A stretch of 42,730 nucleotides of DNA from a bacterium (GTDB taxonomy: Bacteria > Actinomycetota > Acidimicrobiia > Spongiisociales > JAHEDJ01): positions 1 through 42,730 of the forward strand of contig JAHEDJ010000024.1 in NCBI GenBank assembly GCA_024641325.1. Direction: 5' to 3'. A program made the translations under genes and the position numbers. How positions within the stretch are numbered: position 1 is the stretch's first letter; every line of letters starts with the position of its first letter. The notes beneath the pieces are model-generated. The model was not told the DNA's origin. It saw nothing but the letters and a program-made list of their open reading frames with translations, and ran no database searches. Below, one piece after another: positions 15,701 through 22,528 of this stretch.

Positions 15701-16261
15701 GTTGAAGTGCTCGAACAGGCGCGCAAGATCCAGGATGCTCAAACCCTTTTCCCTGCCCTCGCCAACGGCATCCTCATTTGGGAAGCGCAAGGCGAAGCTG
15801 TCGACGCCAGGCGCATGGCCGACGAATTGGCGGAGATCGCTACCGATAATCCGGTGTTCCTGGCCATACATCTTCCCGCCGCCGCCCGAGCAATGGTTTC
15901 GCTCGGCATGGAAGACCAGGTCGAACGGCTCGTCCGGCTGGCCAAGCCCACGTCAGACTGGATGACTGCGCAGATCGGAGGAGCAAAAGCTCACCTCAGT
16001 GAGCAGCGGGGCGACTACGAAGAAGCGCTGGACCTCCATCGGACCGTGATAGCAGTGGGGATTCCACTCGAACAGCGCTTCTGGGTGGCGATGGCCAGGA
16101 TCGGAGCCGGTCGCTGCCTGCTGGCGCTGGGCCGGGATGTCGAAGCCACCGAAGAACTCGGGGCAGCCCGAGAGGCCGCCGACTCGATGGCAGCCAACCT
16201 CCTCCTCGACGAGATCGACTCCCTCGAATCACCGGAGGAGACGGCCGTCCCGAGCGGTTAG
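12770..16261 (+). CDS. Zinc-ribbon / class III nucleotide cyclase / AAA ATPase / TPR regulator
   Basis: This 1163-residue protein has four parts. Residues 1-48 hold two zinc ribbons (CPSC...CAAC and CDMC...CPSC). About 62-240 is a class III cyclase homology domain: ALFTDLVGFT supplies the metal Asp, LGDGMFAVFG the second, and GDVVNTAARLE the transition-state Asn and Arg. At the position of the adenine-specifying Lys (usually EKFIGD) the sequence has QELLGD, so Lys is replaced by Glu. About 260-560 is an AAA/STAND-like ATPase with Walker A GEPGVGKSR (about 291) and Walker B LVLVLEDLQWAD (about 413). The remaining 600 residues are helical TPR-like repeats. Such proteins are common in actinobacteria and are usually viewed as signalling proteins; whether this one makes cAMP is doubtful given the Lys change. 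It has no operon partner. Confidence 0.88.
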   Translation: MSITCPSCSTPAADDSRFCAACGTSLAPACDMCGSDVPPGSQFCPSCGASQATPEPAASPLRAGEERRVITALFTDLVGFTAHTAASDPEDVRTRLTTYHSRCREDVERFGGQVQELLGDGMFAVFGSPIAHEDDPERAVRAALRIQESVEQLNADQPELVLAVRAAVTTGEALVQLEPHPDRVAVVGDVVNTAARLEQHAPPGGVVVDERTYLSARRTIEFREKEPVTVKGKVEPIPIWLADAPRSRYGVAIEEEAGSFFVGRSGELSTLTESFERALTRRAPQMVTIVGEPGVGKSRLVREFRSHVDERPDLVWWREGRCLPYGEGVTFWALSEVVKAQAGILEAEPSDEAADKLRVAVDSLVDDDDEAAWLRLRLAPLAGTGDIDVSTERGELFSAWLRFLEALSSRNPLVLVLEDLQWADGVLLEFVEYVLDWAEDAPILLVGTARPELFTDHPEWGGGKRDATTLSLPPLDPKETADLLMGLAGRSVMPARAQQALLERSGGNPLYVTELMRLVAEQGSLDTADEDTELLLPDTVQAIIAARLDLLEPEDRLLLQAASVIGKVFWAGALSFLGAGEGEGIRASLRRLVSRELIRPVRRSSMKGQDEYTFAHVLIRDVAYGQITRTERARLHREVARWLEAISGERVLEVAELVAHHHLRALELQPTDDDQRLNQVYRFVMMAGERVQALDVDRGTFFYTKAAELARTPRDRGRALLAFGKIASGHIDEATEALDQAVTAFQEAGSILDEADALSTRATTEWYRGDAEMADRFDERALELVEAVEPSDLVARVLAGRAAHLQLRGRSEEGLEMADRAIAVAQQVGSTENYVRGLSARGNALLQLGDPTGEEDLRETLRISLDRNDARSALVAYNNVATNVVVAGRLTEAKDLIEEAIEYGSQRGYVTAADWSRMTRCESLFPLGEWDATLHAARQLQDADQARGGSQITTFAKAWEAAVLFYRGSTVLARQLWVEVLEQARKIQDAQTLFPALANGILIWEAQGEAVDARRMADELAEIATDNPVFLAIHLPAAARAMVSLGMEDQVERLVRLAKPTSDWMTAQIGGAKAHLSEQRGDYEEALDLHRTVIAVGIPLEQRFWVAMARIGAGRCLLALGRDVEATEELGAAREAADSMAANLLLDEIDSLESPEETAVPSG

Positions 16262-16416
16262 CAAGGATCCGTTTCTCCCATCGGGTGGTCCGTCGTGAGA
16301 TAGCGCGACACAGGGAGCTTCGCCCGACCCACAAGCTAGATGTTCGGTCTTTCGTTTTCTCCTCCGCAGATTGTGCGAGGGCGGCTGTTCCGCCGGTAGG
16401 CGCAAGCGGACGGGGC

Positions 16417-18006
16417 TCAGACCTTCGGGCGTCTCATCAGCGGCTGCAGGAACCTCGCGCCCTTGAGTGGTTCGGCGGCGAGCGCGGCCATAACCCCGCC
16501 ACTCAGTCCGCCGGCGACACCCGGCGTCGAAACATCCACTCCACCTAGATACAGACCCTTCACCGGAGTACGCGGTAGCAGTGACACATCTCCAAACCGC
16601 TCCGGTGTGGTGCCGAGACCGTAAATCGATCCCCCGGCCGAGGCGGCGAAGTGGTTGGTTGACAACGGAGTCGACATCTCGGCGTGATCCACCATCGGAG
16701 CCAACTCGGGGTAGTGCGTCAGATACTGGTCGAGCAGTGTCTTCGTCAGTTCGTCCTTGAAGGCGTCGTACTCGGCCCCGCGCCGCTTCCACCTCGTGCC
16801 GGACCACCGGGAGAAGGCGTCCCACGGGACGAAAGTGATGACTTCGCCGGTGTTGCGCTGAACCGGACCCGGCTCGTGCTTCGGGTCTTTCAACGAAGGG
16901 AAGCTGCAGAACAGGACCGGGGAGGGCCCGGTAGGGCGATCGGGGCTGATGTCCCAGCCCTGGACCTCCATGTCCCAGGAGTCGAAATACCACTGGCAAT
17001 AGCGCTCGGCGCCGTGCGCGGCAATGTCGCCTTTGAATCCCAGATAGAGGCTGACGTGGGCCGGCCCGGCATCGCGGTAGGGCTCACCGGTGACCGGCAG
17101 GCCTTGTTCGAGCAGATTCGAGGTCGGAATGGCACCTGCAGCGCTGATGACCCGCTTGGCCGGGACCTCCGTGCCGTCCGACAGGCGCACTCCGGTGACG
17201 CTGCCGCGCCGCACCACAATCTCATCAACCGACCGCCGGACGGCGGTCCACCCACCAGCCTCTGCGACGGTGCCGAGCAGGCCGTAGGCGATGCTGGTGG
17301 AGCCGCCGACCGGGTAGTAGGCGCCTCGTAGGAAGTGTTGCACCATCATCGCGTGCATAGCGAACGACGACTTGGCCGGCGTGGCGCCGTAGTACCCCCA
17401 CTGGGCGGACAGCACCGCACGCAACCGCACATCGTCGGTCAAAGACGCCAGCATCTCGGCGGTAGTGATGCCCAGATATTGATCGGCGGCGTCGGCGGCG
17501 CGCTTGCGCCCACCGGGTGAAAGCATGCGAGGCGTTGCTCGTGACTGAAGAAACTTGGAGGTCGAACGGGCGGCGGCCCGGACCACCGTCAAATACTGAT
17601 CAATCGCATCGCGTTCGGCCGGGAAGTAGTCGACCAGCGTCTCGCGAAACTGTTCCCGCGAATCCGGCAGCTGAATCGAGAATCCGCCCGGGAAGTTGAA
17701 CTCGTCGTACACGCCGCCCACCGATTCCCACTGGAGGCGGCCGTCGGTCAGGTTCTGCAGCAGACGACCCAGGTAGCTCTCCGCCGACATCTCGCCGACT
17801 ATGTGGACGCCGACGTCCCAGCGATACCCGGGACGTTTGAACATCTGGGTGAAGCCGCCCGGGATGTTGTGCTGTTCGAGCACGAGGACCCGACGTCCGA
17901 GCTTGGAGAGCATCGCCGCTGCGACCATTCCGCCCATGCCCGAGCCGATAACGACGTAGTCCCACTGTGTGTCGGGGATCTCATGGCTCCAGGGACGGTC
18001 GGTCAT
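16417..18006 (-). CDS. FAD-dependent oxidoreductase of the phytoene desaturase / retinol saturase group
   Basis: This 529-residue protein opens with the dinucleotide-binding motif YVVIGSGMGGMVAA (GxGxxG at 21-26), a Glu at the end of the second strand (VLEQHNIPGG), and the following FTQMFKRPGYRWDVGVH typical of CrtI/CrtISO/retinol-saturase-like enzymes. The C-terminal FAD signature is GLYLGGVDVSTPGVAGGLSG. Members desaturate, saturate or isomerise polyene lipids. No carotenoid genes (crtB, crtE) are nearby, so the substrate is open. GAGAGG lies nine bases before the ATG. The gene is convergent with the cyclase-ATPase gene; the YCII-like gene lies upstream on the same strand and has its own promoter. 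Confidence 0.85.
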   Translation of the reverse strand: MTDRPWSHEIPDTQWDYVVIGSGMGGMVAAAMLSKLGRRVLVLEQHNIPGGFTQMFKRPGYRWDVGVHIVGEMSAESYLGRLLQNLTDGRLQWESVGGVYDEFNFPGGFSIQLPDSREQFRETLVDYFPAERDAIDQYLTVVRAAARSTSKFLQSRATPRMLSPGGRKRAADAADQYLGITTAEMLASLTDDVRLRAVLSAQWGYYGATPAKSSFAMHAMMVQHFLRGAYYPVGGSTSIAYGLLGTVAEAGGWTAVRRSVDEIVVRRGSVTGVRLSDGTEVPAKRVISAAGAIPTSNLLEQGLPVTGEPYRDAGPAHVSLYLGFKGDIAAHGAERYCQWYFDSWDMEVQGWDISPDRPTGPSPVLFCSFPSLKDPKHEPGPVQRNTGEVITFVPWDAFSRWSGTRWKRRGAEYDAFKDELTKTLLDQYLTHYPELAPMVDHAEMSTPLSTNHFAASAGGSIYGLGTTPERFGDVSLLPRTPVKGLYLGGVDVSTPGVAGGLSGGVMAALAAEPLKGARFLQPLMRRPKV

Positions 18007-18081
18007 TGCCGGCTACCTCTCGCGATGATCTGGGTGACGCCGCCGATGGTCGCTCTTACCCGGGGCGGTGTCAACAGCGCT

Positions 18082-18381
18082 TCATTCGCGACCGCGCAGT
18101 AATGAAACGCGGAAAGGGCGAAGCTCAGCGCGGGCGTAACCGCCGGCTATCACCGGGTCCTCATCCATGATGCGCTGAGCAGCTGCTTCGTCCGGCGCCT
18201 CGAAGACAGTGATGCCGGTATTCACCCGACCGAGCGTCGGGCCGGCCAGCACCAGCACGCCCTCCGCATGCAACCGCTGAAATCGCGCGAAATGCTCTTG
18301 CCACACCGCTTCTTCCTCAGCGGTCATGGTCGCCGCAAAATCCTCACGAGGTGGATGGATGAAGTAGATCCATTCGGCCAT
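18082..18381 (-). CDS. YCII-related protein
   Basis: This 99-residue protein resembles the YciI/YCII dimeric alpha-beta family: an initial strand (EWIYFIHPPRE), a helix (EEEAVWQEHFARFQRLHAEG), then VLVLAGPT, the strand TGITVFEA, and the helix DEAAAQRIMDEDPVIAGGYARA followed by ELRPFRVSLL. The GP-T and DEDP-A motifs are usual for the family, whose members are small enzymes or binding proteins of mostly unknown function. The ATG at 18381 is preferred to a TTG one codon upstream, because a TACACT box lies six bases before it and no ribosome binding site exists. Confidence 0.8.
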   Translation of the reverse strand: MAEWIYFIHPPREDFAATMTAEEEAVWQEHFARFQRLHAEGVLVLAGPTLGRVNTGITVFEAPDEAAAQRIMDEDPVIAGGYARAELRPFRVSLLRGRE

Positions 18382-18387
18382 CAAAGG

Positions 18388-18393
18388 AGTGTA
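18388..18393 (-). promoter_or_regulatory. Leaderless -10 element of the YCII gene
   Basis: On the minus strand TACACT is followed by CCTTTG and then the ATG at 18381. The six-base spacing and the lack of a Shine-Dalgarno sequence suggest leaderless transcription. Confidence 0.5.
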
Positions 18394-18465
18394 AGAGAAC
18401 TCGTCGATTCACGGTGGCCCGCCGGGTCAACTACATTCGAAGAAGACAATTCAATGAGAGGTGTC

Positions 18466-18717
18466 ATGAAGAAGAGGCTATTCAAGTTGGCGCTGCTGGT
18501 TGCGGTGATCGCCGGTCTGGCGAAGTTCATCGAGGCTCAGAAGGCGGCATGGACCGGACTGACCGAACCTGAACTCCGCGACAAGCTCCATACCAAGCTC
18601 GATGACAAGATACCGAGCGAGAAGGTCGACGAAATCGGCGACAAGGTCGTCGAAGAGATGCGCAAGCGTGGCATGGTCGGCGAGGAAGCTGCCGAAGAAG
18701 ACACAGTCGGCGCTTGA
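18466..18717 (+). CDS. Small protein with N-terminal membrane anchor
   Basis: The 83-residue product begins with a short basic stretch and one hydrophobic helix (LFKLALLVAVIAGLAKF), then carries a mostly acidic, helical tail with EPELRDKLHTKLDDKIPSEK and VVEEMRKRGMVGEEAAEED. It should be a single-pass membrane protein with its tail in the cytoplasm or outside, depending on insertion. AGAGGTG is placed just before the ATG at 18466; an in-frame ATG at 18454 would add four residues. I do not recognise the family. It is divergent from the YCII gene. Confidence 0.6.
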   Translation: MKKRLFKLALLVAVIAGLAKFIEAQKAAWTGLTEPELRDKLHTKLDDKIPSEKVDEIGDKVVEEMRKRGMVGEEAAEEDTVGA

Positions 18718-19047
18718 GCGATACGCCACACTCCGGTCCATCCTCCCACAGGAGACCTCAGTCCTGACCGGGTAGGGAGACTCAGGACGGGCGCCCCTTC
18801 TGCGTGTTCCGGCAACTGAGCTGTTCAGCGGCAGTAATCGCGGCTATCATGAGTTGTGCCCGAACTACGTCGGGCCTCGCAGCGTCGCTCCTTCCTAGAT
18901 TGATCGGCCTTTTGTCCTCGCGATTCTTAGGAGTCCGCAGTTCGAATGCGTGACGAGCCGGCTCGTGAGTCGGGCAAAGGATCGAGCTAGCGACTCCCTT
19001 CCTCACCCCTCAAGTTTCCCGTTTCGAACACCTGCGGGAAGAACAAC
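18718..19047. other. Gene-free region upstream of the cold-shock gene
   Basis: No convincing gene lies here. Two dyads stand out: GCCCGA-ACTACG-TCGGGC near 18856-18873, and a perfect 14-base palindrome ACGAGCCGGCTCGT at 18953-18966. The palindrome could be a protein-binding site or part of a long structured leader of the cold-shock mRNA. A TTCGAAT string near 18941 resembles a tRNA T-loop, but the stem does not pair and no cloverleaf can be drawn. Confidence 0.45.
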
Positions 19048-19094
19048 CCGGGTTCCAAACCCGGCGCGCCGAATGGCGCACGACCGAGGAGGTC
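19048..19094 (+). promoter_or_regulatory. Structured 5' leader of the cold-shock gene
   Basis: CCGGGTT (19048-19054) and AACCCGG (19058-19064) form a seven-pair hairpin with a three-base loop. Downstream, GACC (19082-19085) and GGTC (19091-19094) can close a small hairpin whose loop contains GAGGA of the ribosome binding site GAGGAGG (19086-19092). Cold-shock mRNAs in other bacteria are known to be controlled by leader structure; temperature control here is inference. Confidence 0.45.
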
Positions 19095-19100
19095 GAGACA

Positions 19101-19304
19101 ATGAAAATCACCGGAACCGTTAAGTTCTTCAATGAACAGAAGGGGTTCGGCTTCATCACTTCGCCGGACGGAGACGATGTTTTCGTCCACGCGTCCAACA
19201 TCGAAGGTGGCGGATTCCGCACACTTTCGGAGGGCCAGTCGGTGGAGTACGAAACCGCAGCAGGGCGCAAAGGCCCGGAAGCGGTCAACGTCAGGCCCGT
19301 CTAG
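19101..19304 (+). CDS. Cold-shock domain protein (CspA family)
   Basis: This 67-residue protein is a complete cold-shock domain: it opens [19 protein letters not shown] and contains RNP1 KGFGFI (14-19) and RNP2 VFVHAS (27-32). It has the expected length for a CspA-type single-stranded nucleic-acid chaperone. The ribosome binding site GAGGAGG lies eight bases before the ATG. A small charged protein gene follows after 25 bases and an RRM protein gene a little further on, which suggests a local group of RNA-binding functions. Confidence 0.95.
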   Translation: MKITGTVKFFNEQKGFGFITSPDGDDVFVHASNIEGGGFRTLSEGQSVEYETAAGRKGPEAVNVRPV

Positions 19305-19329
19305 CGTGGCACAACGCGGGCGTGAAGGC

Positions 19330-19572
19330 ATGGCCAAACGCGCCCGGGAAAGGGCCCGCCAGGAACGCCAGGAGGCGAAACGCGAACGGCGTGAAACCTC
19401 CTCGGATTCTGAAACGGACCCGACCGATGCCCCCGACGAATCCCAACTGATGGAAGAGTTCCATTCACTCTCCGAACGCCATGCTGCAGGCCAACTCGGG
19501 GAGGAGCAATACCAAGAAGAGCGGCATCGGATCTTCGTCGAGCTCGGAATCGAGTCCGACGAAGCCGATTGA
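19330..19572 (+). CDS. Small charged protein downstream of csp
   Basis: This 80-residue protein starts with a very basic helix (AKRARERARQERQEAKRERR), passes through an acidic Ser/Asp/Thr-rich linker, and ends in an acidic helical domain (LMEEFHSLSERHAAGQLGEE, then QYQEERHRIFVELGIE). The C-terminal part looks like the short helical SHOCT-like modules that end many small bacterial proteins. The ATG at 19330 has GAAGG just upstream; a GTG at 19306, two bases after the csp stop, is the alternative and would give an 88-residue product. It is probably co-transcribed with the cold-shock gene. The basic N-terminus suggests nucleic-acid contact, which is inference. Confidence 0.6.
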   Translation: MAKRARERARQERQEAKRERRETSSDSETDPTDAPDESQLMEEFHSLSERHAAGQLGEEQYQEERHRIFVELGIESDEAD

Positions 19573-19809
19573 ATCCTCATCCATATTCGAAACGGCGATC
19601 GCGATCGGAATCCCCGACCTCATAGCCATTTCGAGCACTACACTTGAATTACAGCGTACGCACCATGTGTACACCGCCAGCTCCGCCTCCCAATGTTCCG
19701 TCGGCGGAGTGACCGCAGGACATGCAGGTTCTCGTCGGAGCCACCGGCTTCGACCCCCCAACGCAGATCAGGCGGGGCGTCGGCCCCCGACGGTTCGCAA
19801 GGAGAGACT

Positions 19810-20064
19810 GTGTCCAAAAACCTATACGTGGGCAACCTCACGTTCAATACGACTTCCGCCGACCTTGAGCGGCTATTCGCCGCTCACGGCGAGGTCGAAA
19901 AAGCTCAGGTGATCACCGATCGCGACACCGGCCGCTCACGCGGTTTCGGCTTCGTTGAGATGGCGACTGCCGAGAGCGCCAACGCGGCAATCGAAGCGCT
20001 AGACGGCCACAACGTCGATGGACGCGCCCTGACTGTCAACGTCGCTAAAGAACGTTCGCGGTGA
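19810..20064 (+). CDS. RNA-binding protein with a single RRM domain
   Basis: The 84-residue product is one RNA recognition motif: RNP2 LYVGNL at 5-10 and RNP1 RGFGFVEM at 44-51, with the alpha-beta order and the closing ALTVNVAKER strand. Bacterial glycine-poor RRM proteins of this size are found in cyanobacteria and several other phyla; many respond to cold. The GTG at 19810 is selected because AAGGAGAG lies five bases upstream and SKNLYVGNL is the usual beginning. A 237-base leader separates it from the preceding gene. A hairpin follows eight bases after its stop. Position beside a cold-shock gene supports a role in RNA handling under stress. Confidence 0.92.
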   Translation: MSKNLYVGNLTFNTTSADLERLFAAHGEVEKAQVITDRDTGRSRGFGFVEMATAESANAAIEALDGHNVDGRALTVNVAKERSR

Positions 20065-20071
20065 AATCCGG

Positions 20072-20097
20072 TCCCGCCAGGAAAATCGACGGCGGGA
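20072..20097 (+). terminator. Hairpin after the RRM gene
   Basis: TCCCGCC (20072-20078) pairs with GGCGGGA (20091-20097) across a 12-base loop, directly after the stop codon. There is no T-run, so termination strength is uncertain. Confidence 0.5.
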
Positions 20098-20238
20098 GAC
20101 AACGTTGCGTTGGGTGTGGTCATCCTCTTTTGGAGCATCGTGGCTCCGAGGGATGCACGGTACCGAAATGCGTTTGTCGTAAGCACGAGCTGGCCGAGCC
20201 GAAGGGAAATCGGTCGTAAGCTCGACTTTCTATCTGCT

Positions 20239-20268
20239 GCTTGCCCCGCCTGGAAAGGCGGGGCAAGC
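20239..20268. terminator. Strong 12-pair GC-rich hairpin
   Basis: GCTTGCCCCGCC (20239-20250), a six-base loop TGGAAA, and GGCGGGGCAAGC (20257-20268) form a perfect 12-pair stem. It looks like a terminator, about 175 bases beyond the RRM gene, and could end transcripts from either side. The following bases are TAATTACAG, not a T-run. The stretch 20269-20578 holds no gene that I can support. Confidence 0.55.
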
Positions 20269-20578
20269 TAATTACAGGGCTTCATTGCCACCGCCTTGCT
20301 CCTCATGGAAGTGAGGGTCTGCTCGAGCGAGAGAACGGGTCCAGCCGTACGTAGCTTGACGGAGCCGGATGGGCACCTATCAGGCCTGGGCGATGACTGC
20401 ACAGGGGAGGCTGGACGAGGCTCGGGAGGCACTGGCGGCCGCCGAGATGGCGATCAAGGGGGATCCCCAGGCTGCAGACGGCTTCAAGCGCTCCCTTCAC
20501 TACCCCACCGGCTCCTCAAAGAAGCGGCCGCGGGAGCACTCCTGGGGAAGTTGGACGGAGTCCCGACGACCTGACTTC

Positions 20579-20633
20579 AGTTTTCTCGGCAATACTGTTG
20601 CGCGCAGGGAACGACAGTATTGCCGAGAAAACT
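20579..20633. repeat. Long perfect inverted repeat, 20-base arms
   Basis: AGTTTTCTCGGCAATACTGT at 20579-20598 is matched exactly by its reverse complement at 20614-20633, with a 15-base spacer that itself contains TGCGCGCA. The arms start with a T-run on the left and end with an A-run on the right, which is the reverse of a Rho-independent terminator for the plus strand and identical for both strands. The layout is like that of the palindromes at 40778 and 41696, though the arm sequence differs after the first bases. Confidence 0.85.
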
Positions 20634-20652
20634 TCTAGTCCGCCGATGTCGG

Positions 20653-20658
20653 CATAAT
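20653..20658 (+). promoter_or_regulatory. Leaderless -10 element of the LLM oxidoreductase gene
   Basis: CATAAT lies eight bases before the ATG at 20667, with no Shine-Dalgarno sequence between. The palindrome at 20579-20633 ends 20 bases upstream, so it occupies the -35 region of this promoter and could influence it. Confidence 0.5.
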
Positions 20659-20666
20659 GCCCGCAC

Positions 20667-21686
20667 ATGGAACTAGGCATAACTACATTCGCCGAGACTC
20701 ACCCCGACCCCGAGACAGGGCAGACGATCAGCCACGGCGACCGGCTGCGCCAGGTTCTCGAAGAGATCGAACTCGCCGAGCAGGTAGGACTCGACGTTTA
20801 CGGCATCGGCGAACACCACAGACCGGACTTCGCTGCCTCGTCTCCGGCCATCGTGTTGGCCGCCGCCGCCGGGAGAACCAACAAGATCAGGCTCATTCCC
20901 GCGGTGATCATTCTGTCGTCGGCCGATCCCGTTCGCACCTACCAGGACTTCGCCACTCTCGACCTCGTCTCATCCGGCCGGGCGGAACTGCTGGTGGGCC
21001 GGGGTTCGTTCATCGAGTCGTTCCCGCTGTTCGGCTACTCGCTCTCCGACTACGACGAATTGTTCGCCGAGAAGCTCGATCTGCTGCTCCAGATTCATGA
21101 GAACGAACGGGTGACCTGGTCGGGTAGATTCCGACCACCGATACAGGATCAACCCGTCTATCCCCGACACGAGCAGTTGCCGATCTCGGTGGCCGTCGGT
21201 GGTACACCCGCCTCCGTCATCCGGGCGGCCGAACGGGGGCTGTCCGTCACGCTGGCAATCATCGGAGGGAGCCCCGACCGCTTCGCCGTCTTTGCAGATC
21301 TCCACCGGAGAACGCTGGTTGCATCCGGGTTCGACCCGGCCGATGCACCGCTGGCACTGCACGCCCACGGATACATCGCGGACGGCAGCGAGCAGGCCGC
21401 CGAGGAGTTCTATCCCTCGTATGCCACCGCCATGTCGCAATTAGGGAGCGAGCGGGGTTGGGGTCCCATGACCCGGCAGCAGTACGACATGATGCGAGCC
21501 CCGGGTGGCCCGTTGGTCCTGGGTGATGTCGAGACGGTCGCCCGCAAGATAGTCCACCTACGCGATGTGCTCGGGATCGATCGTTTCATGCTGCATATCA
21601 GCGTAGGAACGCTCCCCCACCACAAGGTGCTCCGCTCGATCGAGTTGCTGGGTACCGAAGTTGCCCCCCTCATCCGCAACGCCTGA
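20667..21686 (+). CDS. Luciferase-like (LLM class) flavin-dependent oxidoreductase
   Basis: This 339-residue TIM-barrel protein has the features of the bacterial luciferase-like monooxygenases: EEIELAEQVGLDVYGIGEHH in the first helix-strand unit, SSPAIVLAAAAGRTNKIRL, the LDLVSSGRAELLVGRGSF strand and loop, and a later VAVGGTPASVIRAAERGL. These enzymes use FMNH2 or F420; the family cannot be split on sequence reading alone, but F420-using members are frequent in actinobacteria. The SDR gene follows 29 bases later on the same strand but has its own leaderless promoter. The substrate is not predictable. The start ATG is defined by the upstream CATAAT box. Confidence 0.9.
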   Translation: MELGITTFAETHPDPETGQTISHGDRLRQVLEEIELAEQVGLDVYGIGEHHRPDFAASSPAIVLAAAAGRTNKIRLIPAVIILSSADPVRTYQDFATLDLVSSGRAELLVGRGSFIESFPLFGYSLSDYDELFAEKLDLLLQIHENERVTWSGRFRPPIQDQPVYPRHEQLPISVAVGGTPASVIRAAERGLSVTLAIIGGSPDRFAVFADLHRRTLVASGFDPADAPLALHAHGYIADGSEQAAEEFYPSYATAMSQLGSERGWGPMTRQQYDMMRAPGGPLVLGDVETVARKIVHLRDVLGIDRFMLHISVGTLPHHKVLRSIELLGTEVAPLIRNA

Positions 21687-21703
21687 ACGCGCACGTTCTT
21701 CGA

Positions 21704-21709
21704 TAGGAT
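21704..21709 (+). promoter_or_regulatory. Leaderless -10 element of the SDR gene
   Basis: TAGGAT lies six bases before the GTG at 21716. The same GATAGGATC core precedes the MFS gene at 28128 by the same distance, which supports its being a true promoter element. Confidence 0.6.
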
Positions 21710-21715
21710 CCTGTC

Positions 21716-22504
21716 GTGACACCTGCACTCTTTTCGCTCGACGAACGCGTCGCACTGGTAACGGGAGCCGGCAGCCCGTCGGGCATCGGCTTCGCTTGCG
21801 CCCGCCTCATCGGCGAGCTTGGGGCAAGTGTCATGGTCACCTCGACAACCAACCGCATCCACGATCGAGTCGCAGAACTGCAGCAACTGGGAATTGATGC
21901 CGGCGGCTCGTTCGGTGATCTCACCGACGAGGGATACGTCGACACGCTGATCGCCGAAGCGGTTGAATCGTTTGGGAGGCTCGATATCCTGGTCAACAAC
22001 GCCGGAATGACGAGCGTGAGCCTTCCCGGCGAAGCTGAAGCAGGAGAGCTGGCCAACCTTCCCACCGAGGTCTGGCGGGCATCCCTCCGACGCAACCTGG
22101 ACACAGCTTTCCTGGTTTCCCGCGCCGCCGTCCCCCACATGCTCGAGAACGAGTGGGGACGGATCATCAACGTGTCCAGCGTGACCGGGCCGATCATGGC
22201 GATGCGCGCCGACCCGGCCTACGCCGCCTCGAAAGCAGGCCTCGAAGGGCTGACCCGCTCGATCGCCGTCGACTACGCCCGCCATGGAATCACCGCCAAC
22301 GCGGTAGCCCCGGGCTGGATTGCCACCGGTTCACAAACGAAGGATGAAGTCGTCCAGGGGCTCGCCACACCTATGGGACGAAGCGCGACGCCCGACGAGG
22401 TGGCTGCAGCTGTTGCCTGGCTGGCTACGCCGGGAGCCGCCTACACGACGGGCCAAAGCATCGTCGTGGACGGCGGAAACTCTATCTCCGAAGAGCGAAG
22501 CTGA
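21716..22504 (+). CDS. Short-chain dehydrogenase/reductase (SDR)
   Basis: The 262-residue product is a classical SDR: the cofactor motif TGAGSPSGIG at 16-25 (with two inserted residues, as in enoyl- or 3-oxoacyl-ACP-reductase-like members), NNAG near 94-97, catalytic Ser155 (NVSSVTG), and Tyr169-x3-Lys173 (YAASK). The C-terminal GRSATPDEVAAAVAWLATPG and VVDGGNS are typical of the FabG-like group. It catalyses an NAD(P)-dependent carbonyl/alcohol conversion; the acidic or basic residue that selects the cofactor cannot be judged with confidence. It is transcribed after the LLM oxidoreductase and converges on the cyclodeaminase-family gene, with 24 bases between the stops. Confidence 0.92.
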   Translation: MTPALFSLDERVALVTGAGSPSGIGFACARLIGELGASVMVTSTTNRIHDRVAELQQLGIDAGGSFGDLTDEGYVDTLIAEAVESFGRLDILVNNAGMTSVSLPGEAEAGELANLPTEVWRASLRRNLDTAFLVSRAAVPHMLENEWGRIINVSSVTGPIMAMRADPAYAASKAGLEGLTRSIAVDYARHGITANAVAPGWIATGSQTKDEVVQGLATPMGRSATPDEVAAAVAWLATPGAAYTTGQSIVVDGGNSISEERS

Positions 22505-22528
22505 CGTCGAACCCGGGCCGCAGCAGTC

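Noticed and set aside
18935..19066. tRNA-like T-arm strings (TTCGAAT near 18941 and a GGTTCCAAACC hairpin near 19051)
   Set aside because: No acceptor, D or anticodon stems can be drawn at proper distances on either strand; the second is better explained as a hairpin in the cold-shock leader.
20369..20638. Frame with a TPR-like start (QAWAMTAQGRLDEAREALAA) between the hairpins
   Set aside because: Only about 40 residues look protein-like, then the frame runs through a palindrome; there is no ribosome binding site. It may be a decayed TPR fragment but cannot be supported as a gene.
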